Part shown: positions 1-7,439 of the stretch, one piece after another
How the letters are laid out: each line of letters begins with the position of its first letter
Numbering within the stretch: the stretch's first letter is position 1
Source: Thalassiosira profunda
Lineage: Eukaryota > Bacillariophyta > Thalassiosirophyceae > Thalassiosirales > Thalassiosiraceae
NCBI GenBank assembly: GCA_036939355.1
Contig: JALLAP010000499.1
Location: forward strand, 1-12,378
Direction of reading: 5' to 3'
DNA length: 12,378 bases
Notes under the pieces: generated by a model
What the model saw: the letters and a program-made list of their open reading frames with translations, nothing else
Told to the model about the DNA's origin: nothing
The model's database searches: none
Translations under genes and position numbers: made by a program

Positions 1-1099
1 ATGTTTGTTCCCTACCATCGCATTTGGTTGCCCATTTCCTTCGATTTGGCTTTTGCTAGTGTCTTTGCTAGTGAATATGATGCATCACACAATCTAAACG
101 TTTTGGGTGTTGGTTAGGGTATCACAATCCTGCCAAAATTGGATTGCAAGCTGACTAAAATATTGGCTTCCACAGCCACATTCAGCCCCATAGACCTCAG
201 AAATGAAATGTACCGCAAAACAATGTTTTGGCCAATTTGCTGATTGCGATTCAGCGTTCGACTAACTTTTGCAGGTGCGCGCCTCACAAAAAGGTGCGTC
301 TGGGAGGCGCAGGCGCAGTTTTTTGGAAAAAAGGGGGCGGCACGGCCTATATTTATATCTATCTGCACTACACACTAACGCTTAACACTAGGGCATTTGG
401 ATAGGTTCGCAAAGACACGCGGACGCAAGCGCGTCCTCCTGCCAATGGGGCCGGGACACGGCGTCCAAAGCAATTGCTAGGCTGGGTGATAGGCTGTACA
501 TGACTGTCTATTGCATATGGTTGATTTCTACTTGTGCTTGTGGTTCGGGGAGGCGAAAAAAGTCATCTCACCAAGAACTCCAAGAACACAAAAGTGTGCG
601 CGCCCTCTACTCTTGCATCTCAAGATCGTGCCACTCAAGCCGCCTTACCTTGAGGCTCTCTATTCTAGAGAGGGCCTTTATGGGCACATCTGGGCGGGGT
701 CTCTGCCTGCTGCTATGGTATGGTAGTTTTGGGCCCGCCCAGGCTCGCCCAGGGCAGGACTTTCAAGCCCCGAGGTCTGCAAAATGACCAGTGGAAAAAG
801 ACACGTCTCCGCGACCCACGCACGACGAAGCTTTCACGAGGGCCGTTCCGGATTGTTGTTGCCCCATCACACTCTGCGCTGATGTTGCCCTTGCGCCACA
901 GCCACTGCCACGACCGCGATGACCGTTCGATCAATGTGCATACCAGCCCGCCCGACCGACGACCGTGCCACGATCGGGGTGCTCGAGCTCGAGGGCCAAC
1001 TCTATTTTCATTCATCGCAAATCAAGCATCGAGCTCATTCAGAAGATATCGACGGCAACGCCAAGCTCCATCGAACGCTGCCTATCGTAGACGCCCGCG
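1..1099. other. Upstream non-coding flank, no supported gene
   Basis: No convincing gene is visible here. The first 400 bases look more AT-rich than the rest of the window. The plus strand is open from base 1 to a TAG at 115-117 (38 codons), which could be the tail of an exon entering from the left, but it has no recognisable content. Longer reading frames on both strands (114-368 minus, 500-787 plus, 713-1015 minus) have no domain, no splice logic and no family resemblance. Small structures seen are a hairpin at 653-677 and the 12-bp perfect palindrome CTCGAGCTCGAG at 982-993. The final part should hold the promoter and 5' UTR of the gene starting at 1100, but I cannot identify a TATA box or initiator. 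Confidence 0.6.
653..677. repeat. Short imperfect hairpin
   Basis: An inverted repeat pairs AGGC-TCTCT with AGAGA-GGGCCT (one bulged base) around a 5-base loop ATTCT. It lies about 420 bases upstream of the secreted-protein start. Function is unknown and it may be chance. Confidence 0.35.
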
Positions 1100-1177
1100 A
1101 TGCCCTCCTCCACCGCCTTTCTCCCGCTCGCGGCCCTCGCCCTCCTCCTGTCGGCGGGGCCCCGCGGGGCCTCCGCC
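1100..1177 (+). other. Signal peptide coding segment
   Basis: Residues 1-26 have a short polar start, a hydrophobic core rich in Leu and Ala (about residues 7-19), and a small-residue cleavage site, Ala-Ser-Ala before Ala-Cys. This decides the choice of start codon and predicts entry to the secretory pathway. Confidence 0.85.
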
Positions 1178-4100
1178 GCATGCTACGACACCGAGCCTCC
1201 CACGTGCGGCGCCACCCCCGGCTATGAGTGCTTCGACAGCAAGAGCTGCTGCATGCAGACCAACTACGCGATCTACGGCGGCACCAACTCTCTGGGCTGC
1301 ACGGCCAACTCCCTCTCCTTCCACGAGGTGACGGGCTTCACCGTCTACGACGAGCTGGCGTGGAATTGCAACTGCGACTGCGAGGAGGGGGCCGGGACGT
1401 GCCAGACCTGCGACGCCCTCATGAGCGCCGGGAGCGAGGCCCTGCCGTGCGAGGGCAAGCCGATGGGCACCGTGTTCGACGCGTGCCAGGGCAGCGACGA
1501 CTACGTCGAGGTGAGCTTCGAGATCAATTTGCAAGTAAAGGGCGAGCAGTACGACGTGGGGCTTTACATCGCCTCCGACGGGGGAAATGGTGAGTTAGGA
1601 ACAGTGTTGACATCTTATGTTTTCATACCCCACCTCCATTGCGATAGTTACTGAAAGTTGTTTGCCTTCCCCTCTCCAATCTTTAGCGCTAAACGGCGAC
1701 GAGTGCATCATCTCAGGATTGACGTTGGAGGATCCCAACACGGGCGATCCGTGGGAAAACATAGCCGGAGACCAGGTGGTGGGGGTCGCCAACAAGGAAG
1801 TCCCTGGAGGTGAGGGATCGAGAGAAGAAGATCGCTGTTGCATCTGTGCTGTCTCTTTTGCTCACATGACGTCTAACGTTGATTGTGCTTCCCAACTCTA
1901 GACGAGTGCTGGGATTTCCTTGGCGCTGGATACCTCTACGACTATCCCTTCAGCCGGGTGGTTCTCAAATGCTACGACAGCCCCGTCGACGAGCCCTCCG
2001 CCATCGCCAATGATGGTTTGCTGGATTTCAGCGTCGCGGCCTCCTTCTTTCAGAACACTGGCGACGCGTGCTCGTACGACGGCCCCATCTACCTTCCCAT
2101 GGCTAGGGGTCAGATTGACTTCGTGGGCTTCGTCGGCAAGACCCGCCGGGGAAAATACACGATACCCGCTGCCAACTTCGATCCTCCCCCGAGCATCCTC
2201 GCGCCCCTCCAAATGATGGACGCAAAGGACATCTTCCAGACGGCCATCGTCGACTACCTCTCGAGCCAGACCATCCTTCCCGCCCCAGGGGTGTCTGTTG
2301 TGGTGACTGGCATCAGCGACGACTCCGACTCGGCCACTGCATCCCCTGCAACGGAGGCCTACGTTGACTTCGACATCCGTGAAATCGGGGGAGAAGCGAC
2401 GATCGCGGTTATCGAGAACGCTTTGGCTGCAGCTGGTGCTCAGACCGCAATCGAGTCGGCTGTCATTGCTGCTGCAGCAGGCACGTCCGTGCAAACGAGC
2501 CTCAGCACTACCGATATCACGGCATACACAGACGTGGATGGTGGCGGCCAGACACCTGACTATGTCATGACTACCGCCGAGACGAGGGAGATGAAGGCCT
2601 TCATTGCTGATGCGATTTACGACTACCTCGACGCAGGCAACGCCCTTCCAGCCGAGGTGGTGGTTGACGGGAACACCCACCCGGAGGTAGAGATCACATC
2701 CTTCGATGAAACTTATGCAACGGCGGTCTATGTGGTCCGTCTAGATCCCACCGGCGACCAGGCCACGGGCCAAACAGACGTCGATACCATTAACGCCAGG
2801 CTCGCCCTCACGAACACCGAGAGCGACATCACGGCTGCTGTCCTGGCAAATAACGCGACGTCGCTGAACCCAGCCCTCGTTAACGCGCTGGGCACAGCTA
2901 TCAGTGGCCTGCCCGCAACGACCTATGACAGAACGCTCCATCTCCCGGCCCATCCCGGGACCAGCTCCAAGTGCTGGGCTGGGCAGCGAATCACGCTGCC
3001 GATCAACGTGCCCAACTGTAAGTGATCGCCCAGTGCAAATGGTTCTCTGTACACTTACGATATCTAACACAGAACCCTCTACAGTCACGATGCCCTCGAG
3101 CGCCCCTTCGATCTCTGCGGCGCCCTCCAATATGCCTTCGATCTCCAGCCAGCCGATAATGCAGCCGTCGATCAGCCCAAGCGTCTCAACGGAGCCGTCA
3201 TCTTTTCCTACCTCTCAACCATCTACGTCGGCCAAGCCTTCTTCTCTCCCAAGCGAGTCGCCCTCGATCTCCACACAACCCTCGAGCCAGCCCTCCGCCA
3301 TGCCCTCCACATCCACGGAGCCCTCGAGCGAGCCAACGGACCGTCCGAGCACCTCGACAGCGCCATCGCTTTCGCCTTCCTCGAAGCCTTCTACGTCGAG
3401 CCAGCCCAGCCTGAGCCCCTCGAATGTGCCTTCCACGTCCGCGGCGCCCTCGAGCCAGCCCTCCGCCAGGCCTTCCACGTCCACAGAGCCCTCGAGCGTG
3501 CCCACGGACCGTCCGAGCACCTCGACTGAACCCTCGCTTTCGCCATCCTCGAAGCCGTCTACGTCGGCCAGGCCTTCTTCTCTTCCGAGCGAGTCGCCTT
3601 CAATCTCCAGCATGCCCAGCGAATACCCCACGATGAACCCCTCGGTCAGCCAGTGGCCCACGTCAATGCCCTCGGAAAGCCCCTCCGTTTCCGCAGCGCC
3701 TTCCACTTCTACGGAGCCCTCGCTGCAGGTACGTGCCGCAAGCTGCCTCTGTTTTGACGAACAGGACTGCGGTGTGATTCTATCTTGTGTGGGTCCTAAT
3801 ACAACACTCTCCTTCATTGCAGCCGACGATGAACCCCTCCGTCAGTCAGTGGCCGACGTCGCAGCCCTCGCAGGCACCATCGACGTCGAGCCAGCCCAGC
3901 CAAAGCCCCTCGAATGTGCCTTCCACGTCGACGGAGCCGTCGAGCCAGCCCTCCGCCAGGCCTTCCACGTCCGCGGCGCCCACGAGCCAGCCATCTGACA
4001 GCCCGAGTACCTCAACGGAGCCGTCATCTTCGCCTTCCTCGAACCCATCCATTAGTCAGTCGCCGTCTTATCAGCCCTCGCAAGCTCCCTCGACGTCGTC

Positions 4101-7100
4101 GATGCCCACCATCACTGGCAGCCTTGCCCCTTCGACCAGCTCTCAGCCCAGCACGAGTACGGAGCCATCTGGGATGCCGTCTCAGTCGCCTTCCACTTCT
4201 ACGGAACCGAGCTTTCAACCAACGAGCGTTCCGTCCGGGGAGCCGTCGATGAATCCCTCAGTCAGTCAGTGGCCGACGTCTCAGCCGAGTGAATCTCCTT
4301 CGATTTCGTCAGAACCATCCATCTCTACCGCTCCGTCTCTTCAGGTACGTTCATGCTTTGTTTACACTGGTATCGCATTGCAAGTCACTCTATTGCAACT
4401 GAACCCTCGCATCCCTGCGCTGTTGTCGTCTCCCACTCGCAGCCGTCAATGAATCCCTCCGTCAGTCAGTGGCCGACGTCTCAGCCTTCACACGCCCCCT
4501 CGACGTCGAGCCAGCCCAGCCAAAGCCCATCGAACGTGCCCTCCACGAGTGCAAAGCCGTCGAGCCAGCCTTCCGCAATGCCATCCACGTCCACGGAGCC
4601 CTCAGGCGAGCCTACGAACCGTCCGAGCACCTCGACCGCTCCATCGTTTTCGCCTTCCTCGAAGCCTTCTACGTCGACCATGCCTTCTACTCATCCAAGC
4701 GAGTCGCCTTCGACGTCTGCAAGACCCACCCTCGTCGACAGCCTTGCCCCATCAATCAGCTCTCAGCCCAGCACGAGTACGGAGCCATCTGGGATGCCAA
4801 CTCAGTCGCCTTCCACTTCTTCGGCGCCAAGCTGGACCACCCAGTGGCCCACCGAGCCCCCCAGCATTTCGTCTGCGCCGTCTGAGTATCCGACTGACTC
4901 GCCTTCCACGTCTTCAAAGCCCACCGTGGCGCCCAGCGAATCGCCCTCCGCCACTCCCTCTGCCCCTCCGACGGGGCAGCTCTACTATCCGGACTGGGAA
5001 AACGTGGAGCAGATCTGCGTCAACGACGGCGCCACCCCTGAATACATGAACCAAATCCAGCGAGACAACTATTTGTACACGTCGAAGGAGGAGTGCTGCC
5101 AGGTAAGTTCGTTGGTGCCGCAATATGATTGATGCCACCACGAAACCTCACAAACGATTCTCGTGTCGCTCTCCCACGCGCTGCAGACCCATTTCTGGTG
5201 GAGAGTTGCGCAGTGCATGGACAACGAACACCGCTTGTACACCAGCAACGGGCAAGTGTGCGATACCATCGTGAATCTCGAGCAGTGGGACGTCAAATAC
5301 ACGCCGCAGGAGTGGGACACGAGTGACCTCTTCGAGACGTTGCGGGAGTGTTGCAACGCGAAGTTTTGGTGGGACGTTGAAGGCTGCATTGGCGACAGCC
5401 CCAAGGAAATCGTGTTCCAGTTGGAGTTTGACCTGTTGGGACTGATCGAGCCAGCGTCGTGCCAGGATGCAGACATCCTCGCCAATGCCTTGGCCGGGGC
5501 GATGGGAGCTGGTCTTGGCGGAGGAGAAGCGAACGTGACGGATATCGGCTGCGCCACTCTATCGATGAATCCCGACACCAGCAACCCCGAGTGCGGCGGC
5601 TGCCTTGAAGGGGTCTCCTTCGAGGGCGACTGGCCAGACCGCCCTGACGGATACTACGACAGCTACAACCCCTCTCAGCCTACGACCATCAAGGTGGAGG
5701 TGTCGTCGATATGCGACGCGTCGTCGTGCCCAGACCCTGCTTCAATGACAGCCCTGTACGAGCAGACATGGTCCAATTTCGTGAACTTTGTTGATACAGG
5801 GAGCTTCCAAGAAGAGCTCCTTCGTTGGGCGAACGGGGCGAACCCGCAGGTGCCTAGCATTCCTGAACTGTTCGCAGTGCAGGTTGACACTGGTTCGCTG
5901 ACAACAGATGGCAGATTCACCAATCCCTTGGCGGACCCCGAAACTACTGTGGAGGTAGTCCTCGTCACGACGACGGGGACGCTCAGTGTGGATGGGTTGA
6001 ATGAGGAATCGAATCCCATGACGGCGGCCGAGGAAGCGCAGGCCATTGAGGACTTTGAAGCAGCCATCACCGTCGCGCTGGACGCCGACCTGCCCGCTGG
6101 CGCGACGGTTACCATCACGAGCATCGAGAACGGCGCCGTCTCATACGAAATTTCCTTGGACGGAGCCTCCTCCGAGTTTGCGAATGTTGCAGTCGAGAGC
6201 ATCCAATCATCGCTCGACAGTGCAGTGACGTCGAGTATCATCAGTGCTCTGACAGGAACGACAGTTGATGGCAATACTGCAGGTGCAACAAGCCAGTCGG
6301 TCGTCGCCGAGGTGACGAGCACAGGTCAGCTCACGACCACTCTCACCGGTTTGACGGATGCCGGTGAGAGGGCTGAAGCTTCCAGGTATTTCGAGGATGC
6401 AATCACTGCAACTCTCAAAGCAGAGGGCGCCTTGCCGGACGGAGCATCCGTGGCGGCCACCATCGATAGCAGCGGGGTGGTATCATACACCATCACGATG
6501 CACCTCACTCCTGGAGCCGACAACGCTGTCGTCGTTTCAGGCATCAACGAGCAGCTTGAGGCTGCCTCAACGCAGGCAGTCCTCGCCGCCGCCGTCGCCA
6601 ACGAGGCTGTATCTGCCAACTCATCGGTTGCTGCTCTGCAAACCTTCCAAGTGACAGGTTTCACTGCGCTCGAGGCCGCTGGCGTGTCCTTCAAACTCTG
6701 GTACCCCGACTTTCTCGAGTTCGGAGCCTATTGCGCCAACGATGGAAACCAGCCCCCTTTCAGTGAGTTTGTTGCTTCATTGGGTTTTGTTGCAACTCTC
6801 TGCCTTCAAACGCTCACATCGCGTGTCCATTCTACTTCCTGCAGTGTCCGATGGCACAAACGCGGACGAGTACCTCTTCGCCACCCAACAAGAATGTTGC
6901 GACAAATGGTACAGCTACGCGGACGACTGCGTGGCATCTGTTGCAGGCCCCAGCGCGGACGCCAGCGCCGAGAAGTTCTACCCTGTGTACGGGAGCGGTC
7001 CCGACGGAGGGTTTTGCCTCAAGAAGACTGTCGGCGAGTTTGCGTCCTACGAGCAGGAGCGCTACGACTCGCTGGCGGAATGCTGCGAGGCAAAGTACTC

Positions 7101-7323
7101 CCACAACATGGAGAAATGCTGCAACGCCCCCGACATGGGCGGGTGCGGCTCCACGAACACCGTCTACCTCCCAGACTATTACTCGAACGTTTGTCTGCCC
7201 CGAGCCGAAAGTGCATTGGCTAATTTCGAGAAGGAGTTTGCCAGGGAGAGCCTGTCGGCCTGCTGCGGCGATTTCTTCTTCTGGGAGGCGGCGAACAGCG
7301 TATGCCTCGAGGGATCGACATGA
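1100..7323 (+). CDS. Secreted modular Pro-Ser-repeat, Cys-Cys-motif protein (8 exons, 1869 aa)
   Basis: Exons are 1100-1589, 1687-1809, 1902-3017, 3085-3728, 3823-4344, 4443-5102, 5187-6762 and 6845-7323 (TGA stop). They join in frame into 5610 bases. The start is the first ATG followed by a signal peptide (residues 1-26, cleavage after ASA). Then come a Cys-rich domain (about 27-300, with CNCDC and YDVGLYIASDGG), two alpha/beta modules (about 313-560), a Pro-Ser stalk (about 577-1135), two Cys-Cys motifs (about 1143-1245), further alpha/beta modules (about 1259-1685), and a C-terminal region with three Cys-Cys motifs (about 1687-1869). No membrane segment or GPI tail is visible, so secretion or wall attachment is inferred. 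The style matches large extracellular proteins of diatoms. Biochemical function is unknown; adhesion or a wall/matrix role is only a guess. The least certain junction is exon 3 to exon 4. Confidence 0.85.
1590..1686 (+). other. Intron 1 of secreted protein gene
   Basis: Donor GTGAGT and acceptor TTTAG, 97 bases, phase 1. Reading through meets an in-frame stop at about 1652. Splicing restores DGGN-ALNGDEC. Confidence 0.85.
1810..1901 (+). other. Intron 2 of secreted protein gene
   Basis: Donor GTGAGG and acceptor CTCTAG, 92 bases, phase 1. It joins EVPG to DECWDFLG with an intact frame. Confidence 0.85.
2220..2980 (+). repeat. Two alpha/beta protein modules (first pair)
   Basis: Two units of roughly 115-120 residues begin near residue 313 (IFQTAIVDYLSS) and residue 435 (KAFIADAIYDYLD). 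Each has an amphipathic helix, then LP, a beta strand (VSVVVTGI; PEVEITSF), a second strand, and an Ala-rich helix. The same layout recurs in exon 7. The order strand-helix-strand-strand-helix is reminiscent of SEA-type or ferredoxin-like folds, but no family is assigned. Confidence 0.5.
3018..3084 (+). other. Intron 3 of secreted protein gene (short)
   Basis: Donor GTAAGT and acceptor CTACAG, 67 bases, phase 1. Without splicing the exon 3 frame stops at TGA 3023-3025. A competing AG at 3071-3072 would create TAA at the junction and is excluded for this donor. It is the shortest intron in the window. The residues just before it (about 540-576) look less ordered than the rest, so this junction is the weakest part of the model. 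Confidence 0.7.
3729..3822 (+). other. Intron 4 of secreted protein gene, inside the stalk
   Basis: Donor GTACGT and acceptor TTGCAG, 94 bases, phase 0. It lies between PSLQ and PTMNPSVSQWPTS. Its position in the repeat equals that of intron 5. Confidence 0.85.
3823..5062 (+). repeat. 620-bp tandem duplication including an intron
   Basis: Exon 5 starts at 3823 and exon 6 at 4443, exactly 620 bases apart, with near-identical starts (PTMNPSVSQWPTSQPS and PSMNPSVSQWPTSQPS). Inside, 4141-4200 and 4761-4820 differ at only 2 of 60 bases, again at offset 620. The copy unit is therefore exon 5 plus intron 5. The match fades after about 4840, so the right end given here is nominal. Positions around 3627-3822 in exon 4 and intron 4 also align with 4243-4442 at offsets of 616-620, suggesting an older round of the same process. 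Confidence 0.85.
4345..4442 (+). other. Intron 5 of secreted protein gene, inside the stalk
   Basis: Donor GTACGT and acceptor CTCGCAG, 98 bases, phase 0. It lies between PSLQ and PSMNPSVSQWPTS, the same repeat position as intron 4. Beyond the splice signals the two introns look unlike each other. Confidence 0.85.
4969..5400 (+). other. Cys-Cys motif pair after the stalk
   Basis: After splicing, about residues 1143-1245 read LYYPDW, then CVNDG, then YLYTSKEECC, HFWWRVAQC, and a second ECCNAKFWWDVEGC. The pattern is (E)CC, three to five residues, an aromatic pair, then a further Cys. I know YPDW...NDG...ECC...W segments as a recurrent module of secreted diatom proteins, likely held by disulfides; no binding function is established from the sequence. 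Confidence 0.7.
5103..5186 (+). other. Intron 6 of secreted protein gene
   Basis: Donor GTAAGT and acceptor GCTGCAG, 84 bases, phase 0. It splits the first Cys-Cys motif directly after EECCQ; the joined product is EECCQTHFWW. Confidence 0.85.
5400..6690 (+). repeat. Alpha/beta protein modules (second group, exon 7)
   Basis: At least two clear modules repeat here: EDFEAAITVALDADLPAGA (about residue 1471) and YFEDAITATLKAEGALPDGA (about residue 1583), about 112 residues apart. Each continues with a beta strand, a G(A/V)VSY(E/T)I strand and a long helix. A looser module precedes them (about 1259-1450: IVFQLEFDL, DADILANALAGAMG, IGCATL). They resemble the pair before the stalk, so the stalk appears to separate two groups of the same module. 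Confidence 0.6.
6690..7323 (+). other. C-terminal region with three Cys-Cys motifs
   Basis: About residues 1687-1869 start with LWYPDFLEF and CANDG, like the module after the stalk. They then carry QQECCDKWYSYADDC, LAECCEAKYSHNMEKC and LSACCGDFFFWEAANSVC. The protein ends a few residues after the last motif with no hydrophobic tail. Confidence 0.75.
6763..6844 (+). other. Intron 7 of secreted protein gene
   Basis: Donor GTGAGT and acceptor CCTGCAG, 82 bases, phase 1. It joins NDGNQPPF to MSDGTNADEYLF, so the last NDG...YLF...ECC module becomes continuous. Confidence 0.85.
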
Positions 7324-7439
7324 GAGGTGACGTTAGTTTCACGTGTTCTGCAATACATTACTTAGGTTCATTATGATCGTAATCAGAGAGACATTATTTA
7401 TCTAGATGCTGTAGATTAGCGCCCGCCTGGCCTTTTCTT
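7324..7439. other. Convergent intergenic spacer (shared 3' ends)
   Basis: Only 116 bases separate the two stop codons, so the 3' UTRs probably overlap. No canonical AATAAA is present on either strand. ATAAAT on the minus strand (7396-7401), 39 bases past the CPSF2 stop, is a possible variant signal. No gene is visible. Confidence 0.6.

Larger units (their letters stand above)
1178..2180 (+). other. Cys-rich N-terminal extracellular domain
   Basis: After splicing, about residues 27-300 hold at least a dozen cysteines, including CC, CNCDC and CQTC clusters. The region also shows a GCTANSLSF segment, YDVGLYIASDGG spanning exon 1 into exon 2, GDQVVGV, and VLKCYDS. The order CTAN..., then a (R/Y)DxGLY...DGG strand, then GD..., then a Cys-containing strand resembles a secreted domain I know from bacterial and algal surface proteins, but I cannot name the family with certainty. 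Two phase-1 introns interrupt it. Confidence 0.5.
3090..4970 (+). repeat. Pro-Ser stalk: about 40 units of 14 residues (42 bp)
   Basis: The basic unit is PSxSxxPSxxP(S/T)xx, with prolines spaced 6-4-4, so 42 bases per unit. Examples are PSTSTEPSSEPTDR, PSTSTAPSLSPSSK and PSTSSQPSLSPSNV. A higher-order period of 168 bases (four units) is visible in exon 4: the 20-base string at 3281 recurs at 3449. A third level, 620 bases, covers exons 5 and 6. Ser/Thr/Pro density with no cysteine suggests an extended, probably O-glycosylated spacer between globular parts; glycosylation is inference. Some units are altered to 16, 8 or 4 residues. Confidence 0.9.

Noticed and set aside
114..368. 84-codon minus-strand frame in the left flank
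   Set aside because: There is no homology hint, signal peptide, repeat or nearby splice partner. It is short enough to be chance.
982..993. Perfect palindrome CTCGAGCTCGAG as an operator
   Set aside because: It is a single 12-bp palindrome in GC-rich eukaryotic DNA with no partner or known factor, so chance cannot be excluded.
713..1015. Overlapping frames on both strands just upstream of the secreted-protein gene
   Set aside because: Both are Arg/Pro-rich and mutually antisense, with no domain. The signal peptide places the true start at 1100.
1898..2680. 260-codon minus-strand frame antisense to exon 3
   Set aside because: The plus strand has clear module repeats, splice sites and a protein-like composition; the antisense product shows no domain.
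3215..3817. Long open frame on the minus strand antisense to the stalk (Glu/Gly/Val-rich repeats)
   Set aside because: It is the reverse complement of the Pro-Ser repeat codons, which rarely give antisense stops. It crosses intron 4 and has no independent support.
3090..4970. CRISPR-like array or satellite DNA
   Set aside because: The repeats keep reading frame, vary at degenerate codon positions, lack unique spacers and encode a regular Pro-Ser protein.
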